A stretch of DNA of 64,000 nucleotides from Streptomyces sp. NBC_01235 (GTDB lineage: Bacteria; Actinomycetota; Actinomycetes; Streptomycetales; Streptomycetaceae), in the NCBI RefSeq assembly GCF_035989285.1, contig NZ_CP108513.1, forward strand, positions 5,642,001 through 5,706,000, written 5' to 3'. The stretch's first letter is position 1, and every line of letters starts with the position of its first letter. Shown piece after piece: positions 1-8,627 of the stretch. The translations under genes were made by a program, and so were the position numbers. Below the pieces are notes generated by a model, which saw nothing but the letters and a program-made list of their open reading frames with translations, was not told where the DNA came from and did no database searches.

Positions 1-1620
1 TGTCCGCATCAGGCGTCTGCCGAGGTGGAGGCGGCTGTGTGTGAGCTGCGGCGCAAGCATCCCCGGTGGGGGCCGCGGCGGATCGCTCATGTGCTGGAGC
101 GGTCCGGGGAGGTGAGCCCGGTGCCGTCACGGATGACGGTGTATCGGATCCTGGTGCGGCATGGGCTGGTGGAGCCGGGGGTCAGGCGCCGGAAGCGGTC
201 GGATTACAAGCGCTGGCAGCGGGACCGTGCCATGCAGTTGTGGCAGATGGACATCGTCGGCGGGGTGATGCTGGTCAACCCGGTCACCGGCGAGCTGACC
301 GAGGCCAAGGTCGTGACCGGCGTGGATGACCATTCCCGGTACTGCGTGATCGCATCGGTGGTCGAGCGGGCGACCGGCCGGGCGGTCTGCGCGGCGTTCG
401 CCCAAGCCTTGCAGACGTTCGGGGTGCCGGAAGAGGTGCTCACGGACAACGGCAAACAGTTCACCGACCGGTTCGGGCAGGGCGGTGAGGTGCTGTTCGA
501 CCGGATCTGCCGGGAGAACGGGATCGCGCACCGGCTGACCCAGCCGGCGTCGCCGACCACGACGGGCAAGGTCGAGCGGTTCCATCAGACGCTGCGGCGT
601 GAACTCCTCGACGACTGCGGCGCGTTCGAGAGCATCGCAGCGGCTCAGGCGGCGCTGGATGCGTGGGTGGAGGAGTACAACTCCGAGCGGCCGCACCAGG
701 CCCTGGACATGCAGTCCCCGGCGGACCGGTTCACCCCGGTTCCCGAGCAGGAACGGGACGTGCTGAGCCTGAGGATCCCTGGAGTGCTTGCCCTGGTGCC
801 GCAGCAGCGGACGGCGCCTGTGGTGGTCCCGGATCCGGCCGAAGCGGTGCCTGTTCCCGCCCCTCCCGAGGTGGTGCCGGCGGACGAGGGCGGGCCGGTG
901 GAGTTCGAGCGGGTGGTGCCTGCGAGTGGGAATCTGCAGGTGGCGGGCAAGCAGTTCTGGCTCAGTCCGGCCCGCTCGGGGCTGACGGTGACGTTCTGGG
1001 CCGACACCTCGGTGATCCATGTGCTGGTCGCGGGGACGCGGATCAAGACCGTGCGCTCGCACCTGTCCGTCTCTGATCTGGCGGTGCTGGCGGCCCGGGG
1101 AGGACGTGCGGCCGGCCCGGCACCGCTGCCTGTCGGCGACGGGGCGGCGTTCGAGGTGGACCGGGTGGTGAACAACAGCGGGCTGGTGGGCCTGGGCGGG
1201 CACCAGGTGCTGGCCGCGGAGATTCTCGGCGGCCGCCAGGTGGGCATCCGGATAGACGGTGAGACGCTGTCGTTCTTCGACCTGTCCTCGCGGGAGCTGC
1301 TGCGGGTGCGGCCCAACCCGCTCAGCTCCGACGAAGTCCAGCGTCTGCGCGGTCTGCGGCCCGCAGGCCCGCCGCCCAGGCCGAGCGTGGAGCCGGTGCG
1401 GGTGCAGCGGCGGATCAGCGCTGTGGGCACGATCATGGTCTGCCGCCAGAGCGTCTCCCTCGGCCGCCCCTACGCAGGCCAGACGGTGACCGTGCACGTG
1501 TCGGACGCGACCCTCACCGTCCACCTGGACGGCCAGGTCCGCGTCATCCAGCGCACCACCGACATTCCCGTCCGCCACGTGAAGGCGAACAAACCCCGTG
1601 AAGTTTCCGATGTTGTCTAG
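1..1620 (+). CDS. IS481-like DDE transposase, 5' end beyond window
   Basis: The reading frame is open to the window edge, so the N-terminal helix-turn-helix is probably cut off. From the first in-frame GTG (position 25) there are 531 residues. An HTH-like remnant comes first, then an integrase-core (rve) domain. The DDE residues are D76 in QMDIVG, D141 in LTDNGKQF and E184 in GKVERFHQ. The IS481 family normally ends soon after this core. Here about 280 extra residues follow: a Pro-rich linker (250-290) and three related beta-rich segments (about 300-355, 375-435, 460-515). It is predicted to catalyse cut-and-paste or copy-out movement of the element whose right end follows at 1628-1676. The family call is firm; the role of the tail is unknown. 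Confidence 0.85.
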   Translation, partial: CPHQASAEVEAAVCELRRKHPRWGPRRIAHVLERSGEVSPVPSRMTVYRILVRHGLVEPGVRRRKRSDYKRWQRDRAMQLWQMDIVGGVMLVNPVTGELTEAKVVTGVDDHSRYCVIASVVERATGRAVCAAFAQALQTFGVPEEVLTDNGKQFTDRFGQGGEVLFDRICRENGIAHRLTQPASPTTTGKVERFHQTLRRELLDDCGAFESIAAAQAALDAWVEEYNSERPHQALDMQSPADRFTPVPEQERDVLSLRIPGVLALVPQQRTAPVVVPDPAEAVPVPAPPEVVPADEGGPVEFERVVPASGNLQVAGKQFWLSPARSGLTVTFWADTSVIHVLVAGTRIKTVRSHLSVSDLAVLAARGGRAAGPAPLPVGDGAAFEVDRVVNNSGLVGLGGHQVLAAEILGGRQVGIRIDGETLSFFDLSSRELLRVRPNPLSSDEVQRLRGLRPAGPPPRPSVEPVRVQRRISAVGTIMVCRQSVSLGRPYAGQTVTVHVSDATLTVHLDGQVRVIQRTTDIPVRHVKANKPREVSDVV

Positions 1621-1627
1621 GCCCACC

Positions 1628-1676
1628 GTCAAGCATCACCTGGGACCAGAACGTCAGCCATCACCTGGGACTAGAC
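1628..1676. repeat. Tandem 25-bp repeats at IS right end
   Basis: Two copies of a roughly 23-bp motif (1628-1650 and 1653-1675) share the core CATCACCTGGGAC and lie 25 bp apart. They sit directly after the transposase stop codon. The outer copy finishes TAGACA, a plausible element terminus. Two transposase-binding sites in tandem at an IS end is the likeliest reading. The left end is outside the window. Confidence 0.6.
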
Positions 1677-1784
1677 ACCGCAGGGCAGTGGTCGCGCAAC
1701 CTGAGAGACACGGTGCCGTGGGCAAGCCCCGGCGGTCCGAGCAAGCACGGTACGGAACAACGGCACGGCGGCAAGCGGGGAGCA

Positions 1785-2009
1785 ATGAGCGAGCACATAC
1801 CGGACAACGAAATGGGGTCGACCAGCATTCACGTCGGGGACACGGATCAGGTTGCCGCGCTGATCAAGGAGATGCGGGCCATGGTCGTCCGCCTCAGGAG
1901 GGACACCAGGGAGTTGCGAGAGGAAGTGGCCCAGCTCAGGACTACGGCTTCGACCGCTGAGCCTTCAACTCCTCGACCTCACGCCGCAGTTCCTGATGAT
2001 CAGCGCTGA
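1785..2009 (+). CDS. Small coiled-coil protein of the AICE
   Basis: This 74-residue protein starts MSEHIPDNEM. The ATG at 1785 has the SD GGGGAG just upstream; a longer in-frame ATG at 1713 has none. Residues 22-52 are a heptad-patterned amphipathic helix rich in Arg, Glu and Leu (VRLRRDTRELREEVAQL). The tail is Pro/Thr-rich and probably disordered. Its 3' end overlaps the convergent GntR gene by 68 bp. I do not recognise the family. It may be an AICE regulatory or partner protein; this is inference from position only. Confidence 0.55.
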   Translation: MSEHIPDNEMGSTSIHVGDTDQVAALIKEMRAMVVRLRRDTRELREEVAQLRTTASTAEPSTPRPHAAVPDDQR

Positions 2010-2421
2010 GGGCACGGATTTCGTCCCGTAGAGCTGTGAGCATGTCAGCGAGGGTGGCCCCGGCGGCTTCGGCGTCGTCGGGCCTTCCCTCCCCCTGCTC
2101 TGTCTGGCTGGGCTTCTCGCCCTTGTTCGCCAAGTACCAAGCCGGTGCGGTGTAGTTCACCGAGAACTCGCCGCCGGCGTCGTGGTCTGCAACGAAGCTG
2201 CCCCGACCGTGGATCGTGTAGATCAAGCCCTCATCGCGAAGCACATTGAGCGCCGCCCTCGCGGTCATGTTGGCGACGCCAAAGCGATCCTGTAGCTCGC
2301 GAATGGACGGCATCTGCTCGCCGGGCTTGATCCGCCCTTGTAGGACGTCACGCCGAAGCTCGTCGGCAGCGTGCTGATACGGCGGCCGACGGTCCTGCTT
2401 GCTGTCTGGCGCGGGGCTCAT
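1942..2421 (-). CDS. GntR-family transcriptional regulator of the AICE
   Basis: This is a 159-residue protein. A GntR winged helix occupies residues 12-75 (PYQHAADELRRDVLQG, PGEQMPSIRELQDRFGV, LNVLRDEGLIYTIHGRGSF). In place of a ligand-binding domain it has a linker and a C-terminal coiled coil (DEIRALSADHQELRREVEEL, about 128-150). The start is the ATG at 2421; an upstream in-frame ATG at 2469 would add 16 unlikely residues. It is divergent from the replication/transfer genes, as KorSA-type repressors are in pSAM2-like elements. It probably represses AICE excision and transfer. The GntR call is secure; the KorSA-like role is inferred. Confidence 0.85.
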   Translation of the reverse strand: MSPAPDSKQDRRPPYQHAADELRRDVLQGRIKPGEQMPSIRELQDRFGVANMTARAALNVLRDEGLIYTIHGRGSFVADHDAGGEFSVNYTAPAWYLANKGEKPSQTEQGEGRPDDAEAAGATLADMLTALRDEIRALSADHQELRREVEELKAQRSKP

Positions 2422-2592
2422 GGCCCAAGAGTAGCGATTTCTAGCAGCCCTAGCACACCCCAGTGACATAGGTGGCCTATCTCAGATGACATCTAGCTCA
2501 CCCCACTCACTTGACACTGCTAGGTCAGCTATGTTCAATGGTGATCACGCCCCACCGCCCTGGTGGAGTGCAATCGAGAGGAATCAACTCCC
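2422..2592. promoter_or_regulatory. Divergent control region between gntR and AICE operon
   Basis: A consensus -35 TTGACA lies at 2511-2516, with a weak -10 (TTCAAT, 2534-2539) 17 bp downstream. Several CTAG-centred motifs flank it: CTAGCA near 2445, CTAGCTCA near 2492 and CTAGGTCA near 2520. These are candidate GntR-family operator half-sites. The operator assignment is inference. Confidence 0.4.
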
Positions 2593-2943
2593 ATGGCACG
2601 CATCCGTGTTGGCCTGCTCCCCACGTCGTCGTTCATGGTCGGCACCCTGCCGGTGCCGAAGTACGCGGACCAGGAGAAGACGCAGTTCGCGACCGACCGT
2701 GAGACCGGCGCGAAGCTCTACACGCTCACCCTCTTCTTCATGGAGGAGGACCGTGCCGAGGCGCTGAAGATCACCGTTCCGGAGACCGGTCTCCCCAACG
2801 GCCTCAAGCCCGGTGTGCCGGTCATGCCGGTGGAGCTGTTCGCCACTCCGTGGGCGCGGATCTTCAACGGCTCGCTCTCGGACGGCATCGCCTACCGCGC
2901 GGACCGCGTGGACCTGGTCGGCCTCGCTGCCGAGGCAGCGTGA
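2593..2943 (+). CDS. Conserved AICE/plasmid hypothetical protein
   Basis: This is a 116-residue soluble protein starting MARIRVGLLP. The ATG at 2593 is preceded by GAGAGG 11 bases upstream. No signal peptide or membrane segment is seen. It has mixed alpha/beta composition with a Pro/Gly-rich centre (GLPNGLKPGVPVMPVELF). Proteins of this type recur as the first gene of replication/transfer operons in Streptomyces integrating elements. I do not know a function. It overlaps the next gene by GTGA, so the two are translationally coupled. Confidence 0.7.
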   Translation: MARIRVGLLPTSSFMVGTLPVPKYADQEKTQFATDRETGAKLYTLTLFFMEEDRAEALKITVPETGLPNGLKPGVPVMPVELFATPWARIFNGSLSDGIAYRADRVDLVGLAAEAA

Positions 2944-3152
2944 GTGTCAACGCTTCCCAGTCCGGTGCTGAGCGCAGCTACCCGCTGCCTCACGCCGGGC
3001 CGGGCGCTTGGTTCACCGACTCACTCGTGACCTCGCTGGCGGCCGTGCTCGTCGGCTACGGCTACCCCCGCCTCGACGCCCAGGCGGATCGGGCGGCCCT
3101 CGAATCGGCCCTCGCGGCCTTCCTCTACAAGCCGTTGGAGAAGGACAGATGA
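2940..3152 (+). CDS. Small AICE hypothetical protein
   Basis: This 70-residue protein uses a GTG start (2940) that overlaps the stop of the previous gene; a second GTG lies at 2946. Its core is helical (WFTDSLVTSLAAVLVGYGYP followed by DRAALESALAAFLY). It ends in an ATGA overlap with the transfer gene. No known domain is visible. It belongs to the tightly coupled AICE transfer operon. Confidence 0.65.
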   Translation: MSVNASQSGAERSYPLPHAGPGAWFTDSLVTSLAAVLVGYGYPRLDAQADRAALESALAAFLYKPLEKDR

Positions 3153-4554
3153 AGGACCACAACAACACGGTGGAAGGAGCCTTCGACTTCGCCTCCTCGG
3201 TGGTCGGCCTGGCCCTGGCCGTGCTCGTCGGATGGACGACCTGGTGGGTGGTCCGCTACCTGCACGCCGACGCCATGACCCGGCAGTCCATCCGGCAGGC
3301 CGTACGCATCAGGCGGGGCTGGAAGCGGCTCGCGCCGATGCTCAAGCTGTCGGCCACGGACAAGACCCCGACCGCGCTCGCGTCGCTGGCGAACACGGAC
3401 GGCAAGCCCATCAGGCCCCGTGTTCTCATACCTGCCTTGAAGGTCACGCACGACGCGTACGGGGTGATCGCGCGGGCGAACTGCCTGCCCGGCGTGGGCT
3501 TGCAACAGTTCCAGAAAGCCGCCCCACACCTGGCGGATGCCTGGAGATGCACGCGGGTCGCAATCACCCAGGACAAGCCCGGACGGGTCCTCATCCGAGG
3601 TGTACGACTCGACCCATTGAAGTTCCCCACCGAACATCGACCCACGGGTGACGAGCCGACGAGACGGCTCGGTGGGACCTGGGCCTCGACGAGTACGCAC
3701 AGCCCGTGTCCGTGAACCTCACGCAGGTGCCCGGCGTCACCGTGGCCGGCCTCCCCGGCTTCGGCAAGACCAGCCTGATCAACCGGCTTCTCTCCGACTG
3801 GGCGCCGTCGCCCGCAGTGCAGTTCGCCTGCGCGGACGGCAAGGTGTCGGCTGCGTACGAAGGCGACTACGCGGATTGGGTCCAACGCATGTTCGCCTTC
3901 GTGGGCGATGACCTGGAAGAGGCCAACAAGCTGTTCCGGCACCTGGTGGAGCTGCGCCGCGCCCGGTCGGCGTCGGTGCGCCAAGTGCTCGGAGTGAAGT
4001 CCATGTGGGACGTCGGCCCGTCCGAGAATTGGCCCCTGGTCGTGCTGATCGTCGACGAAGCCCACACATACTTCCGCGACCACAAGGGCAGCGACCAACA
4101 GACGAAGAAGCTGGCCGCGCTCGCCGCCGAGAACGCCCGGCTCGTGGAAGACCTGGTGAAGAAGGGCCGGTCCGTAGGGCTGCTCACCATCCTCACCACC
4201 CAGAAGTCCACGGGCGACGCAATCCCCACCTTCATCCGCGACGTGTGCCCCGTGGGCCTGAGCTTCGCCCAGAAGACTGCCGAAGCCGCCGTGGCCGCGC
4301 TCGGCGAGGAGATCCGGGAATGGCCCGACGCCAACCCGATCAACCTCCAGGACCCCACCTACGTCGGCGTCGCGTCCATGAACCACCAGTCACAGCCCGG
4401 CTTCACCCGCATCCGCACGCCCTACGTACCCGACGCTGAAGCGGCTCACGTCGCCGAACAGACGGCGAACCTCACCGCCGACCCATCCGCCCTCCTCGAA
4501 GCCTTCCTCGGCCTTCCCATGGCGGACGTGAACCTCACCAAGCTCGACGCCTGA
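3149..4554 (+). pseudogene. TraB/FtsK-SpoIIIE-like transfer ATPase, frameshifted
   Basis: Two overlapping frames together make one AICE translocase of about 465 residues. The N-terminal frame (3149-3715, 188 aa) holds a membrane segment at residues 14-37 and the linker domain. The second frame (open from about 3652 to 4554) continues with ARWDLGLDEYAQPVSV. It then carries Walker A GLPGFGKTS and Walker B VVLIVDEAH. A net loss of one base between about 3652 and 3675 separates them. I see no slippery heptamer. FtsK-like Tra proteins of this kind move double-stranded DNA between mycelia. A GTG at 3706 could still start a 282-aa ATPase-only product. It may be inactivated, or this may be a sequencing error. 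Confidence 0.75.
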
Positions 4555-4613
4555 GCAGCCTGACCTACATCGCCCGCACGTTCCCGACACCCCAGGAGAG
4601 GAGGTGAATACGC

Positions 4614-5312
4614 ATGACAGAGGACCGGATCACTCAGCGCACCATCACGGCCGTCATGATCGTCATTGCCGCGTTGGCGTTCGTCTTCTCCTTCGGCAAC
4701 GTCTGGTCCCTCGCCCTGCGCCTGGGCGTCCCCGGCCCGATCGCACCGCTCATCGCTCCGATGGTGGACCTCTCCGTGGTCGGCCTCCTGGTCGCCCTGC
4801 GCTACCTCTCCCTGCGCGGCCTGCCCGCCGACCAGATGACGGCTGCCACCCGTCTGATGCACTTCTCCGGACTGCTGACCCTGGCCCTCAACGTCGCCGA
4901 GCCCATCGTCGCCGGACACTACGGCCGCGCCGCCGTTGACGCGGTGGCCCCGCTGCTCCTCCTCGGCTGGGGCTCCGTCGGCCCCCAGCTCCTGCGCGCC
5001 TTCCACACCGTTGCGCGCCCCGCCGAACCCGCGTCCCTGGCGGACGAGATCGAGTCGAAGCCTGAGACGGCTCCTGACGCATCCCGCCCTGCGGTGCCCC
5101 TCACCATTGCGGCCCCGGTTCCGGTCGCTCCTCACGTCGCCCCGGCTCCCGCTTCGCCTGCGGTCAAGGTGCCTGAGCCGCTGCTGACCGAAGCACGCTC
5201 CATCGCCACGTCCCACCACGCCGAGCACGGCGAACCGATCACGGCGGCCCAGCTCAAGGCGCGACTCGGGATCGGCCTCCCCATGGCCACCGCGCTTCAC
5301 GCCGCTCTGTAG
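4614..5312 (+). CDS. SpdB-like spread protein (DUF2637)
   Basis: This is a 232-residue membrane protein with four predicted segments: about 13-31, 40-65, 81-102 and 106-127. A Pro/Ala-rich linker and a cytoplasmic C-terminal helical domain (LLTEARSIATSHHAEHG onward) follow. The C-terminus resembles a DNA-binding helical pair. The start ATG at 4614 has a strong SD (AGGAGAGGAGG, ending about 12 bases upstream). DUF2637/SpdB proteins are encoded beside Tra in Streptomyces elements and aid intramycelial plasmid spread. The order tra-spdB-rep supports this. Confidence 0.85.
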   Translation: MTEDRITQRTITAVMIVIAALAFVFSFGNVWSLALRLGVPGPIAPLIAPMVDLSVVGLLVALRYLSLRGLPADQMTAATRLMHFSGLLTLALNVAEPIVAGHYGRAAVDAVAPLLLLGWGSVGPQLLRAFHTVARPAEPASLADEIESKPETAPDASRPAVPLTIAAPVPVAPHVAPAPASPAVKVPEPLLTEARSIATSHHAEHGEPITAAQLKARLGIGLPMATALHAAL

Positions 5313-5456
5313 GGCCTTCCGCCGGCCTTCCCGGCACATCCCACCGCTGCCCACTCCCTGGGCCGACCTGCCATGCCTGCGGGCAGCAGCCCGAGCGCAC
5401 TGAATCGCTGCTGCCCGCACGCCCACCCTCGTGCCAGAAAGGACACCCCGCCACTC

Positions 5457-6920
5457 ATGCGCCGCCCCCTCGACGTGCGCCACATCATCAGCCCCGGCCT
5501 GCGGGACCTGGTCGAGCTGGCCAACACACACGACTTCGACCGCGTGACGGAACAGGTCCGCAACCTGCGCGGCTGCACCAGCCCCGTCAACCTGCACGGC
5601 TGGACGGTCACCACCGACCAGACCACCAAGCAAGTGGTCCGCTCCTACCGCTCTGAAGACGAACCCTCCGGACGCCTCCTCACCGCCTGCGGCAACCGCC
5701 GGGCCTCCCGTTGCCCGGCCTGCTCCCGCCTCTACGCGGCCGACACCTACCACCTGATCAAGGCCGGGCTGTCCGGCGGCAAGAACGTCGCCGAAGCCGT
5801 CCGCGACCACCCCCGCGCATTCGTCACCCTCACCGCCCCGTCGTTCGGCCCCGTCCACAACCGCCCCACGACCGACGCGGGCAAGCCCCGTCCCTGTGCA
5901 TGCGGCGAAAGCCACCCCCAGGACGCGCCCGAACTCGGCACTCCACTCCACCCGGCAAGCTACGACTACACCGGCGCCGTTTTGTGGAACGCCCACGCTG
6001 GGGCGCTGTGGGCACGCTTCACCACCTACCTGCGCCGCGCCCTCGCCGAGCACCTCGGCATGACACAGAAGGCGCTCAACGCGGCGCTCCGCGTCTCCTT
6101 CGCCAAGGTCGCCGAGTACCAGCAACGCGGCCTGGTCCACTTCCACGCGGTCGTCCGCTTAGACGGCCCCGACGGCCACACCACCTCGCCCCCGGCCTGG
6201 GCCACCTTCGACGCACTCAGCGTCGCCGTCGATCTGGCGGTCGAGCGTGCCCGGCTCATGGTCGAGTCGGACGCGGTCGGCGAACGCGTCATCAGATGGG
6301 GCGGCCGCTTCAAGGTTGACGAGATCTCTGCCCTGGGCGACGGCGAACTCACGGACGCCAAGGTCGCCGGATACGTCGCCAAGTACGCCACCAAGAACGC
6401 GGAAGGCGCGGGCACCGTAGACCGCACCCTCATGTGCCGCCCCTGCGCCGGACGGGGCCACGTACGAGGCCCTGACGGCTTCCGTGACCTCTGCGCCGAC
6501 TGCGACGGCACCGGCCAAGCCGAACCCCTCACCAGCCTCCCCGTCCAGCAGCACGCCCGGCAGATGATCCGCACCGCCTGGGCCCTCGGCCACCTCCCCG
6601 AGTTCGCCCACCTGAAGCTCTGGAAGTGGGCACACATGCTCGGCTTCCGCGGCCACTTCTCCAGCAAATCCCGCGCGTACTCGACCACCCTCGGCGCGCT
6701 CCGCGACGTACGCCGCGCCTGGCGCACCGCCCAAGCCGAAGCCGCCCGCATCCGCGCCGGCCTCCCCGTGGACGACGAGAACACCACCCTCGTCACCGCC
6801 TCCTCGTGGACCTACCTCAGCAGCGGCTACCGCCCCGGCGAAGAGCTCCTCGCCGCCCAGATACGCCATGACAGTGCCCACACCGAACGCCTCAAGTCCG
6901 AAGGAGAACCCTGGCTGTGA
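5457..6920 (+). CDS. RepSA-type rolling-circle replication initiator
   Basis: This is a 487-residue initiator. The chosen ATG at 5457 follows GAAAGGA, spaced slightly long; an in-frame ATG at 5373 lacks support. It has an N-terminal zinc-finger-like pair (CPACSRLYAADTYHL), an HUH motif VHFHAVVRL (H228, H230), and catalytic-tyrosine candidates Y306/Y310 in GYVAKYATK. A second Cys cluster (CRPCAGRGH ... CADCDGTG) lies at about 326-350. These are features of pSAM2 RepSA-like initiators that allow transient rolling-circle replication after AICE excision. The codon right after the HUH motif region (6159-6161) is TTA, which needs the bldA tRNA. It overlaps xis by 4 bp. Confidence 0.9.
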   Translation: MRRPLDVRHIISPGLRDLVELANTHDFDRVTEQVRNLRGCTSPVNLHGWTVTTDQTTKQVVRSYRSEDEPSGRLLTACGNRRASRCPACSRLYAADTYHLIKAGLSGGKNVAEAVRDHPRAFVTLTAPSFGPVHNRPTTDAGKPRPCACGESHPQDAPELGTPLHPASYDYTGAVLWNAHAGALWARFTTYLRRALAEHLGMTQKALNAALRVSFAKVAEYQQRGLVHFHAVVRLDGPDGHTTSPPAWATFDALSVAVDLAVERARLMVESDAVGERVIRWGGRFKVDEISALGDGELTDAKVAGYVAKYATKNAEGAGTVDRTLMCRPCAGRGHVRGPDGFRDLCADCDGTGQAEPLTSLPVQQHARQMIRTAWALGHLPEFAHLKLWKWAHMLGFRGHFSSKSRAYSTTLGALRDVRRAWRTAQAEAARIRAGLPVDDENTTLVTASSWTYLSSGYRPGEELLAAQIRHDSAHTERLKSEGEPWL

Positions 6921-7123
6921 CCACTCCGACCACCGCCGACAAGCGAACGCTGACGCTGGTCGAAGCACTCGCTGAGATCAGGGTCTCCCGCGCAGCCTTC
7001 TACCGAATGCGCGCCCGGGGCCAGGCACCGAGGCACCTGAAGCTCCCCAACGGCCAGATACGTATCCGCCAGGCCGACCTCGACGCCTGGTTCGACGGCT
7101 GCGAGGTGCAGGAAGCATGCTGA
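6917..7123 (+). CDS. xis: Excisionase (Xis), HTH_17/MerR-like
   Basis: This is a 68-residue protein with a GTG start (6917) overlapping the rep stop. A winged-helix excisionase fold is visible: LTLVEALAEIRVSRAAFYR then GQIRIRQADLDAWF. It should bend DNA at the attachment site and bias the adjacent integrase toward excision. It overlaps the integrase start (ATG at 7117). The rep-xis-int order is typical of pSAM2-like AICEs. Confidence 0.9.
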   Translation: MTTPTTADKRTLTLVEALAEIRVSRAAFYRMRARGQAPRHLKLPNGQIRIRQADLDAWFDGCEVQEAC

Positions 7124-8511
7124 CCTACGACGTTCAGGTCTGGGGCATCCGCAAGCGCCCAAACCGTGCGGCGGCGTACCAGCTCCGTTGGCGCGTCGGT
7201 CCGCGCCCCTTCTCCAAGAGCTACAAGATCAAGGCCCAGGCTGACGGGCGCCGTGCAGAGCTGCTCACTGCCCTGCGCAACCGTGAGCAGTTCGACACGG
7301 AGACCGGTCTTCCCGCCTCGGAGGTGCAGGCGCTCAACTCCGCCACCTGGTACGCCCACACCCGTACGTACGCGGAAATGAAGTGGTCCGGTGCCTCGGC
7401 CAAGCACCGCGCGAGCATCGCTGACACGCTGGCCACCATCACGCCGAAGCTGGTCAAGGACAACCGCGGGGCCCCTGCTCCCAAGGTGCTCCGCATCGCC
7501 CTCTACTCGTGGGTCTACCGCTTCGTCCTCGGCAACGACGGAACGCTGAAGCCTCGCATCGACGTCGAGGAACCTCCCGCCGACATCGTGGCGGCGCTGG
7601 ACTGGATCAGCCGAAAGTCTGTCGACATCACCGCGCTCAACACGCCTTCGGTGGTGCGTGCGGCGCTCGACGCTCTGAAGCTGAAGCAAGACGGCACGGC
7701 CGCTGCCGAGAACACGGTGAATCGCAAACGGACAGTCTTCAGCAACTGCCTCCGGTACGCGGTGGAACGGGAGTTGCTGGCGACCCTGCCCCTCGACAAG
7801 GTCGACTGGACCCCGCCCGAAACTGACGACGAGATCGACTTCCGGTTCGTGCCCGGCCCGAAGCTGGCGAAGGCGCTGATCGACGCTGTAGGCGAGCAGG
7901 GGGCACGGGGACGGCACCTCGTGGCGTTCTTCGGCTGCCTCTACTACGCGGCCAACCGCCCTGGGGAGGCGGCCAATCTCCGGGAAGACGACTTCACCTT
8001 GCCCGAAGATGGCTGGGGGGAAGTGCTGCTGTCGACGAGCACACCCCGAGTCGGCTCCGGGTGGACCGACACGGGCGAGTCGTTCGATACGCGCGGCCTG
8101 AAGAAGCGGGCCCGCAAGGCGACCCGACCTGTACCGATTCCCCCCGTCCTCGTGCGCCTGGTCCGCGAGCACATCAAGGAGTTCGGCATTGCGGAAGACG
8201 GCCGGCTGTTCCGTGCGGCCCAAGGTGGCGGCCTGCTGTCCAAGGAGTACGGGGAGGTTTGGAAGGCCGCTCGACTCGTGGTGCTGACCGAATCTGAAGC
8301 GGCTTCCCCCCTGGCTGACGTGCCGTACTCCCTGCGCCACGCGGGCGTCTCGCTCTGGCTTGAGTCCGGCGTCTCCCCGGCTGAGGTCGCACGCCGGGCA
8401 GGCCACAGCATCGCAGTCCTGTTCCGCTTCTACGCAAAGGCGATCCACCGCAACCAGCAGCACGCGAACCAACAGATCGAGCGGGCCTTGGGGGCTGCTG
8501 ACGGCGAATAG
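7117..8511 (+). CDS. int: AICE tyrosine site-specific integrase
   Basis: This 464-residue tyrosine recombinase has an N-terminal arm-binding region, a SAM-like core-binding domain (about 85-230) and a C-terminal catalytic domain (about 250-455). Catalytic residues seen are R281 (AANRPGEA), R407 and H408 (YSLRHAGVS), H430 (RRAGHS) and nucleophile Y439 (FRFYAK). The usual first His of the HxxR box is Tyr404, common in actinomycete element integrases. It overlaps xis and ends at a strong hairpin (8533-8572). The neighbouring tRNA-Ser(UGA) is the probable attachment target. Confidence 0.93.
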   Translation: MLTYDVQVWGIRKRPNRAAAYQLRWRVGPRPFSKSYKIKAQADGRRAELLTALRNREQFDTETGLPASEVQALNSATWYAHTRTYAEMKWSGASAKHRASIADTLATITPKLVKDNRGAPAPKVLRIALYSWVYRFVLGNDGTLKPRIDVEEPPADIVAALDWISRKSVDITALNTPSVVRAALDALKLKQDGTAAAENTVNRKRTVFSNCLRYAVERELLATLPLDKVDWTPPETDDEIDFRFVPGPKLAKALIDAVGEQGARGRHLVAFFGCLYYAANRPGEAANLREDDFTLPEDGWGEVLLSTSTPRVGSGWTDTGESFDTRGLKKRARKATRPVPIPPVLVRLVREHIKEFGIAEDGRLFRAAQGGGLLSKEYGEVWKAARLVVLTESEAASPLADVPYSLRHAGVSLWLESGVSPAEVARRAGHSIAVLFRFYAKAIHRNQQHANQQIERALGAADGE

Positions 8512-8532
8512 GCCAAACGGCACTCCGGCAAC

Positions 8533-8572
8533 AGGTGCCACCCTCATCCTTACCGGGGAGAGGGTGGCACCT
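8533..8572 (+). terminator. Intrinsic terminator after int
   Basis: A perfect 13-bp inverted repeat (AGGTGCCACCCTC, 8533-8545, with its complement 8560-8572) flanks a 14-nt loop. It lies 21 bp after the integrase stop. It separates the rep-xis-int operon from the GIY-YIG gene. Confidence 0.8.
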
Positions 8573-8587
8573 TCCGGCGCTTCTAGG

Positions 8588-8619
8588 TTGACTGCCCTGT
8601 CAGTGCTGACTCGTACTAT
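8588..8619 (+). promoter_or_regulatory. Promoter for leaderless GIY-YIG gene
   Basis: TTGACT (8588-8593) and TACTAT (8614-8619) flank a 20-bp spacer, which is long. The ATG at 8628 begins 9 bases after the -10 and has no SD, so a leaderless transcript is likely. Confidence 0.45.
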
Positions 8620-8627
8620 CTCGGGCC

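Noticed and set aside
127..1632. 501-residue open frame on the minus strand across the transposase
   Set aside because: It is antisense to a clear DDE transposase and has Arg/His/Pro-rich composition typical of a high-GC shadow frame.
3640..3715. Programmed -1 frameshift in the transfer gene
   Set aside because: No slippery heptamer or downstream stem-loop could be seen, so mutation or sequencing error is preferred.
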